In this document: positions 25,171 to 35,758 of the stretch, in pieces
Numbering within the stretch: position 1 is the stretch's first letter
How the letters are laid out: the number at the start of each line of letters is the position of its first letter
From: Methylocystis echinoides
GTDB lineage: Bacteria; Pseudomonadota; Alphaproteobacteria; Rhizobiales; Beijerinckiaceae
Length of the DNA: 64,000 bases
Reading direction: 5' to 3'
Assembly (NCBI RefSeq): GCF_027923385.1
Contig: NZ_BSEC01000001.1
Span: 2,740,501 to 2,804,500, forward strand
The notes under the pieces: model-generated
Told to the model about the DNA's origin: nothing
What the model saw: the letters and a program-made list of their open reading frames with translations, nothing else
The model's database searches: none
Program-made: the position numbers and the translations under genes

Positions 25171-28100
25171 TGGGCCTCCGCAGATCAAGCGTCATCGGGA
25201 ACTCCCCGGGCGGCTCCGCGCGCGGCGGCTCGACGCGGCCGGGCGTGTGGCCGTGATCCTGAAAGCGCGAGAGCCGCCGGGATTCGGCCTCGTGAAAATT
25301 GACCGGAAAGGTGTCGTAATTGCGCCCGCCGGGATGGGCGCTGTGATAGACGCAGCCGCCCAGCGAGCGGTTGCTCCAGCCGTCGACGATATCAAACGTC
25401 AGCGGCGTATGGGCGGGAACGGTCGGATGCATCCCCGAGGCCGGCTGCCACGCCTTGAAGCGCACGCCGGCGACGGCCTCGCCCGGCACGCCGGTCGAGT
25501 GCAGCGGCGCGCGGCGGCCGTTGCAGGCGACGACATGGCGGTTCGGCACGACGTTCCGCGCCTTGATCTCCAGACGTTCGACCGAGGAATCCACATAGCG
25601 CACGGTGCCGCCGATCGCGCCCTCTTCGCCAAGGACATGCCAGGGTTCGAGCGCATGGCGGATTTCGAGCGTCACGCCGCCATGTTCGACGCGGCCGGCG
25701 ATCGGAAAACGGAACTCATATTGCGCCTGAAACCATTCCGCCTCGAAGGCGTAGCCGGCCCGCTCGAGGTCATCCAGCACGCCCAGGAAATCCGCCCAGA
25801 CGAAATGCGGGAGCATGAATTTGTCGTGCAGCGAGGTTCCCCAGCGCACGCAATCGCCTTCCTGCGGCTCGCGCCAGAACCAGGCGACGAGCGCGCGCAG
25901 CAGCAATTGCTGGGCGAGGCTCATGCGCGGGTCCGGCGGCATTTCGAACGCGCGGAACTCGACAAGGCCGAGACGCCCTGTCGGACCGTCGGGCGAATAC
26001 AGCTTGTCGATGCAGATTTCCGCCCGATGCGTATTGCCGGAAACGTCGACGAGAAGATTGCGATAAAGCCTGTCGACAAGCCAGATCGGGAAATTCGCAT
26101 CTCCCGCGGCCGGCGTATTGGCGAGCGCGATCTCCAGCTCGTAGAGCGCGTCGTGCCGCGCCTCGTCGATGCGCGGCGACTGGCTGGTCGGACCGATGAA
26201 CAGGCCGGAGAAAAGATAGGACAGCGCGGGATGGCGCTGCCAGTAGAGCACGAGGCTCTTCAGCAGATCAGGCCGGCGCAGGAAGGGCGAATCCGGCGGC
26301 GTGACGCCGCCGAGCACCACGTGATTGCCGCCGCCCGAGCCCGCGCAACGGCCGTCCGTCATGAATTTGCTGGTGGTGAGGCGCGCGAGCCGCGCCTCGT
26401 CGTAAAGCGCGGTCGTGTTCGTCACCGCCTCGCGCCAGGACGCGCAGGGATGAATATTCACCTCGATCACGCCGGGGTCCGGCGTCACCTTGATCACTTC
26501 GAGGCGCGGATCGATCGGCGGCGGATAGCCCTCGATATGCAGGGGCATGTTCAGCCCGGCGGCGGTCGTCTCTACGGCCACGAGCAATTCGAGATAATCT
26601 TCGAGACGCTCCACCGGCGGCATGAAAACGCACAGCACGCCATCGCGCGCCTCCACCGCAAGCGCGGTGCGCACAACGCCTTCCACCATCGACTGGCCGT
26701 GTATCTCCTGCCCGCTCGCACGCGTCTCGCTGTAGATCTGCTGGAAATGCGCCGGATCGGGCAGCGGTCCGCGCCCTTCCATCGGGTCCTGATTATGGAT
26801 GTAGGGATAGACCGACGGCGGAACCCAGGGCAGCGCATTCAGCGGCAGCCGCAACCCCACCGGGGAATCGCCCGGCGCCAGAAACAGCCGCCCGCGCCGC
26901 AGCGGCCAGCGTTCGGAGACCCAGCGCCGCGCACGCGCGTTCCAGCGCTGGATCGGCAACACATAGCCGGACGGCGTCGAGAGCCCCCGCTCGAAGACGC
27001 GCATCATGCGGGCGCGCTCCTCGGGGTCCTCGAGCTTGGGGTCGCCCGGATCGACATTGACGGGAAGCTCGCCCTCCCTGAGCATCCAATGCGCCGGGTC
27101 CTCATAGGCGGGAACGACGAATTCCCTGCCGACGCCGAGCGTCTCGGCAAGCTGGAAGCAGAACCGGCCCGCGTCGATCTCATTGGCGGGCGCACTGTTC
27201 TCGCCCATGCCCGCGACCAGCGCGGGATTGTTCCAGATCGGCTTGCCGTCCTTGCGCCAGTAGAGGGCGAAAGCCCAGCGCGGCAGGCTCTCGCCCGGAT
27301 ACCATTTACCCTGTCCGTAATGCAGAAAACCACCCGGCCCGAACCGGCTGCGCAGGCGGCGGATCAGTTCATCGGCGCGCTGGCGCTTGGTGGGGCCGAC
27401 GGCGGCCGTATTCCACTCCGCCGACTGGAAATCGTCGATGGAGACGAAGGTCGGCTCGCCGCCCATGGTCAGGCGCACATCCTGCGCCGACAGATCGAGA
27501 TCGACCTTTTCACCAAGCGCGTCGAGGCGCGCCCAGGCCTCGTCCGAGAACGGCAGGGTGATGCGCGGCGCCTCGCGAATGCGCTCGACGCGCATCTCGA
27601 AATGAAAATCGCACTCCGCCGGCTCGACCAGCCCCGACACCGGCGCGCAGGAGCGGAAATGCGGCGCGCCGCACAGCGGCAGATGCCCTTCCCCGCAGAA
27701 CAGTCCCGACGTCGCATCCAGACCGACCCAGCCGGCCCCCGGAATATAGACCTCCGTCCAGGCGTGCAGATCGGTGAAATCCTTGTCCGTTCCCATCGGC
27801 CCCTCGATCGGGTCGACGTCGGCCTTGAGCTGGATCAGATAGCCCGACACGAAACGCGCCGCGAAACCGAGCCGCCTGAGAATCTGCACGAGCAGCCAGG
27901 CCGAGTCGCGGCAGGAGCCCGACTGCAAGGTCAGCGTTTCGTCCGGCGCCTGCACGCCGGGCTCCATGCGGATCACATAGCGGATGTCCTGCTGAAGCCG
28001 CGCGTTCAACTCGACGAGGAAGTCGATGACACGTCGCGGCGTGCGCGGGATGGCCCTGACATAGGCGTCGAGCGCGGCGCCGGCGGGCTCGATCTCGAGA

Positions 28101-28450
28101 TAGGCGGCAAGCTCCGTCGCAAGCTCCGGCTTGTAGACGAAGGGAAACTCCTCCGCATAGGGCTCGACGAAAAAATCGAAGGGGTTGTACACCGCCATTT
28201 CGGCGAGAAGATCGACCTCGACCCGGAACTCCCGCGCCTTCTCCGGAAACACCAGACGCGCCTGCCAGTTGCCATGCGGGTCCTGCTGCCAGTTGATGAA
28301 ATGCGTCGTCGGCAGGATCTTCAGCGAATAGCCGGTGACGCGTGTGCGGCAATGCGGCGCCGGCCGCAACCGGATGATCTGCGGCCCGAGGGCGACCGGA
28401 CGGTCGTATTTGTAGTGAGTGACGTGGTGGAGCGCGACCTGGATCGACAA
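25160..28450 (-). CDS. Transglutaminase-DUF2126 fusion protein
   Basis: The start is TTG 28450 (product [18 protein letters not shown]), with AAGGGGA 5 bases upstream. The open frame beyond it has no site and reads as non-coding. The 1096-residue protein has an N-terminal transglutaminase domain (catalytic [11 protein letters not shown] near residue 173, [15 protein letters not shown] near 220). The DUF2126 region fills the rest and contains KLTMGGEP-like [16 protein letters not shown] and, near the end, [15 protein letters not shown]. It heads the cluster of transglutaminase, ATP-grasp and alpha-E proteins predicted to make or process an unknown peptide. Confidence 0.9.
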   Translation of the reverse strand: MSIQVALHHVTHYKYDRPVALGPQIIRLRPAPHCRTRVTGYSLKILPTTHFINWQQDPHGNWQARLVFPEKAREFRVEVDLLAEMAVYNPFDFFVEPYAEEFPFVYKPELATELAAYLEIEPAGAALDAYVRAIPRTPRRVIDFLVELNARLQQDIRYVIRMEPGVQAPDETLTLQSGSCRDSAWLLVQILRRLGFAARFVSGYLIQLKADVDPIEGPMGTDKDFTDLHAWTEVYIPGAGWVGLDATSGLFCGEGHLPLCGAPHFRSCAPVSGLVEPAECDFHFEMRVERIREAPRITLPFSDEAWARLDALGEKVDLDLSAQDVRLTMGGEPTFVSIDDFQSAEWNTAAVGPTKRQRADELIRRLRSRFGPGGFLHYGQGKWYPGESLPRWAFALYWRKDGKPIWNNPALVAGMGENSAPANEIDAGRFCFQLAETLGVGREFVVPAYEDPAHWMLREGELPVNVDPGDPKLEDPEERARMMRVFERGLSTPSGYVLPIQRWNARARRWVSERWPLRRGRLFLAPGDSPVGLRLPLNALPWVPPSVYPYIHNQDPMEGRGPLPDPAHFQQIYSETRASGQEIHGQSMVEGVVRTALAVEARDGVLCVFMPPVERLEDYLELLVAVETTAAGLNMPLHIEGYPPPIDPRLEVIKVTPDPGVIEVNIHPCASWREAVTNTTALYDEARLARLTTSKFMTDGRCAGSGGGNHVVLGGVTPPDSPFLRRPDLLKSLVLYWQRHPALSYLFSGLFIGPTSQSPRIDEARHDALYELEIALANTPAAGDANFPIWLVDRLYRNLLVDVSGNTHRAEICIDKLYSPDGPTGRLGLVEFRAFEMPPDPRMSLAQQLLLRALVAWFWREPQEGDCVRWGTSLHDKFMLPHFVWADFLGVLDDLERAGYAFEAEWFQAQYEFRFPIAGRVEHGGVTLEIRHALEPWHVLGEEGAIGGTVRYVDSSVERLEIKARNVVPNRHVVACNGRRAPLHSTGVPGEAVAGVRFKAWQPASGMHPTVPAHTPLTFDIVDGWSNRSLGGCVYHSAHPGGRNYDTFPVNFHEAESRRLSRFQDHGHTPGRVEPPRAEPPGEFPMTLDLRRPIGR

Positions 28451-28492
28451 GGGGGTCCCCTTCGCGAAGCGGCATGCTGCGCCGCAGAACGA

Positions 28493-28522
28493 ATGTAGCG
28501 GAAGAGGCGACCGGCAAGTCAA
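28493..28522 (-). promoter_or_regulatory. Candidate promoter of transglutaminase/ATP-grasp operon
   Basis: Reading leftward: TTGACT (28517-28522), 18 bases, CTACAT (28493-28498). It lies about 40 bases upstream of the TTG start at 28450, in the only spacer before this four-gene transcript. Confidence 0.4.
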
Positions 28523-28618
28523 TGCAAATGGCAGAAAGGTCAAGTATTTGCATGCAATTGCCGCAGAATGACCGCAGGCTGGGCGATCCCTGCACAAGAG
28601 CGCGGCAATGCGCGTCGC

Positions 28619-29983
28619 TCACCCTGCTGGCGTAGCAGACGGCGCCTTGTCCGTGATTGCGTCGAGCGGCAATTTGAGGTCATAGACGAGTCCACCGGTC
28701 TGGTAATCGAGCGTCGCGTCGCCGCCGAACTGCTTCGGGAACTCCAGCAGAATGAAGCTGCCGAAGCCCTTGCGCGAAACGGAGCCGACCGGCGGCCCGC
28801 CGGCTTCCCGCCATGTCAATCGGAAAAACCCGCCAGCGCCCTGCGTTCCGACTTCCTTGCTGACAGAGACGACGCCGCCCGGGCGCGACAGGGCGCCATG
28901 CTTGACAGCGTTGGTGAGCAGTTCATGAAAGATGAAAGAGAAGGCCTCGGCGGCCTTCGCCTTCACCATGATGTCCGGACCGCTTGTGACAAGCTGATCC
29001 CTGAAGCTTCCAACCGAGCTCATCAGCAGTCTGTCGACCGAAATCTGCGTGAACAGCGATTCCGAGAGAACCGCATGCGCGTCCGCGAGGAGCTGAATCC
29101 GCTGGGTGAGAAGCTGCTCGGCTTCCGCGATGCTTCTGCCGCGCGTCAGCGTGCGGCGGATGGTGGCGAGGATGACGGCGAACATATTGCCGACGCGATG
29201 CTCCAGCTCGCGCGCGAGGATGGCCTGTCTTTCTTCGTGCTGCTTGCGTTCCGTAATGTCCGTCACCGTCGCGAGCACCGCGCGCCGCCCTTCCCAACGG
29301 ATGGGGTTCAAGCCGATTTCCACCGGAAATTCGCTCCCGTCTCTGCGCCGCGCGCAAAGGTCACGCCCCGCGCCCATCGGCCGCGTTTGCGGCGCGCGCA
29401 AGAATTGGTCACGGTAAGCGACATGCGCGGCGCGGATTTTCCCGGGCACGAGAACCTCGACATATTTCCCGATCAGCTCCGCGCGCTCATATCCAAACAG
29501 CGTTTCGCTGCGGGCGTTCACGCCCACGATCAGCCCGTCGGCGCCGACGACGATGACGCCATTGGGCGCGGATTCGATCAGCATGCGCTGGTTCTGCTCC
29601 TGCGCCGCAATCGTCTCGATGGCCTGACGCAACAGAACGATGACGAAGACGATGATCGCGGCGACAATGACGAAGCCGACCAGCGAGGCGCCGCTCCGCA
29701 CGCTCAGCATCGATTGAGAGGTCGGCTCCAGAAAGAGATAGCCTGCGACAATCGCCGACAGAATGGTCGCGACCGCGCCGCCCCACAGGCCCCCGACGAA
29801 GGCCGACACGAGCACCGCCGGGAAAAAGGTGAGAAAGGGAATGCTGGCGCCGAGCCAGTCTCCCGCGAGCCATCTCACCGACGCGGCGAGCAGGACCGCA
29901 CCGATCGCAAGGGCCAAAGAGACGATGGGTCTTTGACGCGCCGTGGATGCGACGAGCGCGCTCGTCGCCGCTTCCGCAAACAT
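28619..29983 (-). CDS. Membrane sensor histidine kinase, HWE/HisKA_2 family with PAS domain
   Basis: A 454-residue protein. About four membrane helices (residues 20-125) resemble the DUF4118 module. A PAS domain follows (MLIESAPNGVIVVGADG to VTDITERK, about 135-250). The phosphoacceptor helix of the HWE/HisKA_2 class is ELEHRVGNMFAVI near 265. The ATP domain has the N box HELLTNAVKHGAL near 365 and GFGSFILL near 425. Such kinases often feed single-domain regulators or the general stress response. No response regulator is adjacent; the nearest is at 39860. Confidence 0.9.
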   Translation of the reverse strand: MFAEAATSALVASTARQRPIVSLALAIGAVLLAASVRWLAGDWLGASIPFLTFFPAVLVSAFVGGLWGGAVATILSAIVAGYLFLEPTSQSMLSVRSGASLVGFVIVAAIIVFVIVLLRQAIETIAAQEQNQRMLIESAPNGVIVVGADGLIVGVNARSETLFGYERAELIGKYVEVLVPGKIRAAHVAYRDQFLRAPQTRPMGAGRDLCARRRDGSEFPVEIGLNPIRWEGRRAVLATVTDITERKQHEERQAILARELEHRVGNMFAVILATIRRTLTRGRSIAEAEQLLTQRIQLLADAHAVLSESLFTQISVDRLLMSSVGSFRDQLVTSGPDIMVKAKAAEAFSFIFHELLTNAVKHGALSRPGGVVSVSKEVGTQGAGGFFRLTWREAGGPPVGSVSRKGFGSFILLEFPKQFGGDATLDYQTGGLVYDLKLPLDAITDKAPSATPAG

Positions 29984-30118
29984 TCCAGCCTCCGGATGAG
30001 GCGGAAATAGTGTGAAACCGACGAAAGGCGAGGATGCGCCGAAGCGGGGCCGTCAGGCGGCGCCCGCTGCGTCGCACCTTTTTTCACGGCCGCGACGCCC
30101 GCGGCCGTGACCGAAATG

Positions 30119-31354
30119 TCATCCGGCCGCCCGAAGCTGCGCCACGCGCACCGGCACCGGCGGATGCGAGAAATAGAACCGCGCGTAAAGCGGGTCCGGC
30201 GTCAGCGTCGAGAGATTGTCGCGGGTCAGTCGCGTCAGAGCCGAGATCATCGGCTCCTTGCCCACAATCCGGCGCGCGAAATCATCCGCCTCGAACTCGT
30301 TGCGGCGCGAACGCCAGGCGAGCAGCGGATGCAGCAGATGGGTGATCGGCTCCTGCGCCAGCAGCAACGCCACCAGCACCACGCCAGGATCGAAGGGCAG
30401 ACCGAACCAGCCGGCGAAGGTCTCATTGGCGAAGGCCCAGTGCAGGACCGCGAAGCCCGCGAAGGCGATCACCGCCGATTGCACGATCATCTGCCGGACA
30501 TGGCCGAATTTGAAATGGCCGAGCTCATGGGCGAGGATCGATTCAATCTCTTCCGGCGTGTGCTTCTCCAGCAATGTGTCGAAGAAGACGATGCGCTTGG
30601 CCTTGCCGAAACCGCTGAAATACGCATTGCCGTGGGCGGAGCGCCTCGAGGCGTCCATCACATAGAGGCCATTCGACTCGAAGCCGCATTTTTGCAGCAG
30701 CGCCTCCATGCGGCTCTTCATCGCGCCGTCTTCAAGCGCCGTGAACCTGTTGAACATGGGCGCGATGATGGTGGGATAGATCACGGTCATGGCGATGGTC
30801 AGCGCCATGAAGGCGACATAGGCGAACAGCCACCAGGTGGTCGGCGCCGCGCCCAGGATCCAGAACATGCCGTAGAGCAACGGCAAGCCGATCGCGAGCG
30901 CCAGCGCGCTGCTCTTGAGTTCGTCGACGAAGAAAGTCGCGAGCGTCAGCCGGTTGAAGCCGAAGCGCTCTTCGAGCCAGAACGCATTGGCCAGCGAGAA
31001 GGGGATTTCGAGCAGGCGGGCGATTGCGCCCGCGGCGAGGACGAAGGCCACGCTGCGGGTCAGGCCCGGCGCGACGAGTTGCGCGACCAGCGCATAAAGC
31101 GGCCCCATCCAGAGCGCCAGCCAGAGGATGGACAGCGTCGCCTCATAGACTGTCTCGGCCATGCTGAAGCGCGTGCGGGCGATGGTGTAATCCGCCGCCC
31201 GATGATGCTCTTCCAGCGCCACGTCGCGGGCGAAATCGGCGGGCACGGCGTCCCGATTGGCGATGACATTGTCGATCTGCCGCTTGCGCAGATAGACGCC
31301 AAGGGCCGCCGACAAAGCGATGGCCATGCAGATGAGTGCGCCCATAAGGCTCAT
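30119..31354 (-). CDS. M48 zinc metalloprotease (Ste24 / CAAX-protease type)
   Basis: ATG 31354 is chosen because GGGAG lies upstream and the product (MSLMGALICMAIAL) then begins with a membrane helix. Seven hydrophobic segments surround the zinc motif HELGHFKFGH near residue 270, with the distal Glu in NEFEADDFA near 350. EERFGFNRLT near 115 is typical of Ste24 proteins. It cleaves membrane proteins or peptides in the inner membrane. Classical substrates are prenylated; the polyprenyl synthase operon 18 kb away is not evidence of a link. Confidence 0.92.
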   Translation of the reverse strand: MSLMGALICMAIALSAALGVYLRKRQIDNVIANRDAVPADFARDVALEEHHRAADYTIARTRFSMAETVYEATLSILWLALWMGPLYALVAQLVAPGLTRSVAFVLAAGAIARLLEIPFSLANAFWLEERFGFNRLTLATFFVDELKSSALALAIGLPLLYGMFWILGAAPTTWWLFAYVAFMALTIAMTVIYPTIIAPMFNRFTALEDGAMKSRMEALLQKCGFESNGLYVMDASRRSAHGNAYFSGFGKAKRIVFFDTLLEKHTPEEIESILAHELGHFKFGHVRQMIVQSAVIAFAGFAVLHWAFANETFAGWFGLPFDPGVVLVALLLAQEPITHLLHPLLAWRSRRNEFEADDFARRIVGKEPMISALTRLTRDNLSTLTPDPLYARFYFSHPPVPVRVAQLRAAG

Positions 31355-31454
31355 GGAGAATGCTCCCGATGTCTGACTTGCGTCAAACATAGTCGCTTCG
31401 GCGCAGCTTTGCGAGAGCCCATGCAACGGTCATGCATCAGCTTCCCCTTCCCGG

Positions 31455-32510
31455 TCAGGCAGCCACGCGCCTGCCTCTGTTGAGCAGGGCGAAGGGCGCG
31501 CCGCTCAGCAGGATGTCGAGCGCCGACAGGCTCTGATACCCGCCATTGACGGAGAGGCGCGGCAGCGCGTGCAGATGATCGCGATGCGCCGGAAACAGCA
31601 TGCCCGGCCGGGTGGTGACCGCGCTCTCGAAGCCGAGGTCCGCCGCCAGCGCGAATTCCCGCGGCCCCGCCGAGCCGGGGTCGCCCACCGGATAGCAGAA
31701 ATGACGCGGCCGCACGCCCGTCATCTCCTCTATGCGCGCGCGGCTCTCGGACATTTCCCGGCGCGCCGCCGACGGATCGAGGCGGGCGAGGCGCGGATGG
31801 GTGAGCGAATGCGCGCCGATTGTCGCCAGTCCGTGCCGCGCGAGCGCCGCGACGCCGCGCCAATCGAGACAGGCCTGCGCCGTCAGCGCCCGGGCGTCGA
31901 CGCGGGCTTGCGCGCCAAGGGTTGCGACGACATCCAGCAATTGCGCTTCGCCGCCCTGGCGCAACGCCCAATAGATCGCCGCATGGCGCGCGCGCTTCTC
32001 CTGCGTCGTCCCGCAAGCGCCCGCAACGCGCTTCTCCCCGATGAGAATATCAACCTGCGGAAGCCGCGCAATCGCCTCTTCCAGTTCGAGCCACCAGAGT
32101 CGCGCCGATTGATCCGCGAAGCCGGCGGTCACATAGGCGACGAAAGGCGCGTCATGCCGCTCCAGAATCGGCAAGGCATGGTCGGCAAGGTCGCGATAGC
32201 CGTCGTCGAAAGTGAGGACGACAAAGGGACGCGAAGGCGTCTCGCCCCGCCGCAACAATGCGACCGCTTCGTCGAGGGCGAGGATGTCGACGCCCTCTGC
32301 ACGAAGATGCGTGAGGACGGAGTCGAGAAACGCGGGCGTGATCTCGAGTCCCGCATTGGGCGCGAAAGCGGCGCCCGTGTCCGGGCGCACCCGGTGAAAC
32401 ATCAGCAACGCGCCGAGCCCCTGCGTAAAGGGCGCGGCAAGCCGGTGGGCGCCGGTGGCGCGAAAGAAACGCATCCCCGCGTGGACCACGCGATTCCGCC
32501 AGACTGACAT
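31455..32510 (-). CDS. Polysaccharide deacetylase (NodB domain)
   Basis: A 351-residue protein with the NodB-fold motifs: LTFDDGYRDLADHALP near residue 99 (catalytic Asp and metal Asp), GAHSLTHPRLA near 230 (the HxxxH metal pair), and HFCYPVGDPG near 265. The family removes acetyl groups from N-acetylated sugars. It is divergent from the CelD-like GNAT gene and belongs to the exopolysaccharide locus that continues to 39253, where it would edit the polymer. No signal peptide is evident. Confidence 0.88.
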   Translation of the reverse strand: MSVWRNRVVHAGMRFFRATGAHRLAAPFTQGLGALLMFHRVRPDTGAAFAPNAGLEITPAFLDSVLTHLRAEGVDILALDEAVALLRRGETPSRPFVVLTFDDGYRDLADHALPILERHDAPFVAYVTAGFADQSARLWWLELEEAIARLPQVDILIGEKRVAGACGTTQEKRARHAAIYWALRQGGEAQLLDVVATLGAQARVDARALTAQACLDWRGVAALARHGLATIGAHSLTHPRLARLDPSAARREMSESRARIEEMTGVRPRHFCYPVGDPGSAGPREFALAADLGFESAVTTRPGMLFPAHRDHLHALPRLSVNGGYQSLSALDILLSGAPFALLNRGRRVAA

Positions 32511-32575
32511 TGAAGCGCCCGGAAAATCAGGACAAAGACACGTCTTTTTTAGGACCGATCCGCTAATGGTCCCTT

Positions 32576-33706
32576 ATGCGGCCGCTTGATCACTCTGCCA
32601 TGGTGCAAATTTTCACGAAGATGGACGATGCGCGCGCCGACTGGCTGGCGCTTTCCCGTGTCGCGACCATCAGCCCCTATCAGTCCTTCGCCTTCCTCGC
32701 CGCCTGGCTGGAGACAGTCGGGCGCGCCGAAGGCGTTTCGCCTTTCATCGTCGTCGCGCGCGACGACGCCGGCGCGCCGGAGGCGCTGTTGCCTTTCGGC
32801 GTCATCGTCCGAAAGAAAATTCGTATCGCCTCCTATCTCGGCGGGCGCGAAAGCAATTTCAATCTGCCCCTGCTGCGGCCGGGCGCCGGGTACGATGGCG
32901 CGAAGCTGCGCGCTTTGCTCGACACGGCGGGGCGTCGCGCGTCCACGCCGGTCGATCTCTATTATTTGCGCAATCAGCCCCGGCGCTTCGAGGATGTCAC
33001 CAATCCGCTCGCTTTCGAAAATGCGCAGGACAGCCCGAGTTTCGGCTATGGCGCCACGCTGCCCGCCACTGTCGACGCGCTCGCGGCGCGCCTTTCCAAA
33101 GACACGCGCAAGAAGTTGCGCCGGAAGGAAGCGCGTCTCGCCGAATACGGCGCTGTCGCCTATGAGCATCGCGCAAGGGGCGCGCGCGCGGCTGAGATCA
33201 TCTCGGCGCTCATCCGGCAGAAATCCGAACGCTTCGCCGTAGGCGCCGACTTCGCGCGCTGCGACATGCCGGCGCTCCTGCAAAGGCTCTGCGACAGGGA
33301 CGACGACGGCGCCATGGAGCTGCATGCGATCAGCGCGGGCGGACGCATCGTGGCGGCCTATGCCGGCGTGACGCGCGGACATCGCTTCTCGGCCATGCTC
33401 AATTCCTTCGATCAGGAAGCGGAAATCGCCCGCTGCTCGCCGGGTGATCTCCTCCTGCATGCGCTGATGCGCGATCTCGTCGCGCGCGGCATGACGCATT
33501 TTGATCTCGGCGCCGGCGAGGCCCGCTACAAGAACAGCGTCTGCGATGAGACCATCGAACTCTGCGACGCCCTCACACCGGTCTCCGCGCTGGGCCGCGT
33601 TGCGGCGCCGATGCTTTCCGCCTATCTGCGTCTCAAGCGCCGGGTCAAGCAGACGCCAGCGCTCGCGGGAGCCTATTACCGGCTGCGATCCGCGCGCGCC
33701 GCTTGA
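32576..33706 (+). CDS. CelD/BcsL-like GNAT acetyltransferase
   Basis: A 376-residue two-lobed protein. The C-terminal GNAT-like domain has LSKDTRKKLRRKEARLAEYG near residue 180, then strands ELHAISAGGRIVAAYAGVT, and finally GMTHFDLGAGEARYK, the pattern of cellulose-biosynthesis CelD proteins. It probably acylates a sugar intermediate in the cytoplasm. It is divergent from the deacetylase and convergent with the Wzc-like gene. ATG 32600 is an alternative start. Confidence 0.82.
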   Translation: MRPLDHSAMVQIFTKMDDARADWLALSRVATISPYQSFAFLAAWLETVGRAEGVSPFIVVARDDAGAPEALLPFGVIVRKKIRIASYLGGRESNFNLPLLRPGAGYDGAKLRALLDTAGRRASTPVDLYYLRNQPRRFEDVTNPLAFENAQDSPSFGYGATLPATVDALAARLSKDTRKKLRRKEARLAEYGAVAYEHRARGARAAEIISALIRQKSERFAVGADFARCDMPALLQRLCDRDDDGAMELHAISAGGRIVAAYAGVTRGHRFSAMLNSFDQEAEIARCSPGDLLLHALMRDLVARGMTHFDLGAGEARYKNSVCDETIELCDALTPVSALGRVAAPMLSAYLRLKRRVKQTPALAGAYYRLRSARAA

Positions 33707-33712
33707 GTCCGT

Positions 33713-35758
33713 TCAGGCCGCGAGCGAGGGCGCCGGCGCCGCGCCATCGAGAAGATGCGCCTCCGCGCCAGCGCGTGCGAGCCGGCGCCGCAGCGCCTCC
33801 GCGTCGTCGTCGGCGCCGTCGCCGAGCACGAAAGCGAGATCCATATAGGGTCCGAGCGTTCTCGCCGCCTGGTCCGATGCGGCGAGCACGATGAAATCAT
33901 AGGCCTGCGAGAGCGCTTCGACGAGCAGTTCGGCGTCATAGTCATCCGCTTCGCCGGCAACGCCGCCGGGCAGGATGTGGAGCCGGGACCCGGAGTCGAG
34001 ATGCAGGATCTCCTCGAAGCCCACGTCGCCACTGGCGAGGTCGGCGAGGCCGAGCGGCGCGTCGTCGCTGTCGATCAGCGGGTCGAAGACACCGTCTCCG
34101 GGGTCCGCCGCCACGAGCAGCGTCCGCCCCTGCCCGGCAAGGGTGCGGGCGAGTCGAATCGCCATAGCGCCGTGCCGGTCCTCATCAAGCGGCGTCACCA
34201 GAACCTTGACGCAAGCGCCGGATGCAACGCGCGCCTGCTCCGCGATCGCCACCGCGGGGGCCGCCACCTCATCACCCGCGTCTTCGTCCTCATATTCGTC
34301 TTCGACGCCCTGCCCTTCCTCGCGCGCCGTGTCGGCCTCTTCCGGATGCGCGTCGGCGCGCGCGCGGCCGGTGAGCAATTCCGCGGCGATGATGGCGCCG
34401 AGCGACAGCAGAAACGCCGCCAGGGTGGAAAAGGCGACAATCGGAACCTTCTTGGGGAAGGCGGGAAGTTGCGGCGCCAGCGCCCGCTGGATGATGCGCG
34501 CGTCGGCGGGCGTGGCCTTCATCTGCTCACGCGCCTGCGCCTGCTGATATTTGGCCGTTTCCGCCTCGAGCTGCTCCTTGAGCTGGCGCGCGGCGCGCTC
34601 CAGTTCGCGCAGCTTCACCTCCTCGGCGCCGGCGGAGCCCGCGACGCGCTTCTGATCGTTGAGGACGCGGGTCAGATTGTCGACGCGGGCGGCCGCGATG
34701 CGGGCTTCGTTCTCGAGCGTGCGGGCCGTGCGTTCCGCCGCCGCGCGCCATTGCTGGTCGATGTCGGCGAGTTGCGCGGTCAACTCCTTGATGCGCGGAT
34801 GCATCGGCAGCAGCGTGCGCGACTCCAGCGCCATTTGCGCGCGCAGCGACACGCGCTGTTCGAAGATGCGCCGAATGGTCTCATTATTGGCGACATCGGG
34901 AATCTCGCCGACCCGCCCCTGTCGCAGCATGTCGCGCAGCAGATTGGCCTTGGCCTGGGCCTCCGCCTGCGCGGCCCGCGCGCTGGAGAGCTGATTGTTC
35001 AACTCCCCGAGCTGCTGCGTCGGGATGATCGTATTGTTGGCGCCGATCAACAGCCCGGAGTCGGCGCGATAGGCTTCGACCTTCGCCTCCGCATCGGCCA
35101 CCCGTTCGCGAAGCGCGGCGACGAGCGTCGCGAGAGACCCTGCCGCCGAGCGCGCCATCTCGCGCTTGGCCTCCTGCTGCATCTCTATATAACTCTCCGC
35201 CACGGCGTTGGCGCCGCGGGCGGCGAGTTCGGGGTTGCGCGAGGTGAACTCAATCGACAGCACGCGCGTCTTGGTCGGCGACAGCACCGCCAGCCGTTCC
35301 GAAAATTTTTCCATTACGCGATCTTCGGGCGACATCAGCGTCGGGTCGCGCGCGATCCCGAGCAGCACCATCACGCGGGTGAAGGCGCCGACGCCATTGG
35401 CCAGCGGATCGAATTCAGCGTCGCCCTTGAGGTCGAGGCTGCGGATCGCGCGGCGGGCGAGGTCGCGCGAGGTGAGCAATTGAATCTGGCTCTGCACCGC
35501 CTCCGCGTCGGGCCCGTTGCCGTCGCCGCGATCGGCCTTGTCGGGCCGGCCGAGGAAGTCGTCCTGATTTTCAAGCAGCAGACGCGCGTCCGAGGTGTAG
35601 CGCGGCTTGACCACGTTGACGAAGACCGCCGCGCCCAGAAAGGCCGCAAGCGTCGGACCGATCACCCACCAGCGCTTTCTGGCCAGCGTGCGGCCCAGCC
35701 GTGACAGGTCGATCTCGTTTGTCGACGTCTCGCTCTCGTCTTTGACGCTGCCGCGCAT
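33713..35758 (-). CDS. Wzc/ExoP-like polysaccharide co-polymerase with degenerate kinase domain
   Basis: A 681-residue protein. A Wzz domain starts near residue 15 with the first helix (KRWWVIGPTLAAFLGAAVFV). A long periplasmic coiled coil (about 185-410) and a second helix (VAFSTLAAFLLSLGAIIAAEL, split over 435-460) follow. The C-terminal 150 residues have the BY-kinase fold, but the Walker A loop is replaced by PLDEDRHGAMA and the A' box reads VAADPGDG. No tyrosine cluster exists. It should set chain length and export with the Wza-like lipoprotein, but probably without autokinase activity. Confidence 0.85.
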   Translation of the reverse strand: MRGSVKDESETSTNEIDLSRLGRTLARKRWWVIGPTLAAFLGAAVFVNVVKPRYTSDARLLLENQDDFLGRPDKADRGDGNGPDAEAVQSQIQLLTSRDLARRAIRSLDLKGDAEFDPLANGVGAFTRVMVLLGIARDPTLMSPEDRVMEKFSERLAVLSPTKTRVLSIEFTSRNPELAARGANAVAESYIEMQQEAKREMARSAAGSLATLVAALRERVADAEAKVEAYRADSGLLIGANNTIIPTQQLGELNNQLSSARAAQAEAQAKANLLRDMLRQGRVGEIPDVANNETIRRIFEQRVSLRAQMALESRTLLPMHPRIKELTAQLADIDQQWRAAAERTARTLENEARIAAARVDNLTRVLNDQKRVAGSAGAEEVKLRELERAARQLKEQLEAETAKYQQAQAREQMKATPADARIIQRALAPQLPAFPKKVPIVAFSTLAAFLLSLGAIIAAELLTGRARADAHPEEADTAREEGQGVEDEYEDEDAGDEVAAPAVAIAEQARVASGACVKVLVTPLDEDRHGAMAIRLARTLAGQGRTLLVAADPGDGVFDPLIDSDDAPLGLADLASGDVGFEEILHLDSGSRLHILPGGVAGEADDYDAELLVEALSQAYDFIVLAASDQAARTLGPYMDLAFVLGDGADDDAEALRRRLARAGAEAHLLDGAAPAPSLAA

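Noticed and set aside
25247..28498. Open frame of 1083 codons on the plus strand opposite the DUF2126 gene
   Set aside because: It is antisense to a well-supported protein family and has low-complexity Arg/Ala/Gly composition with no known motif.
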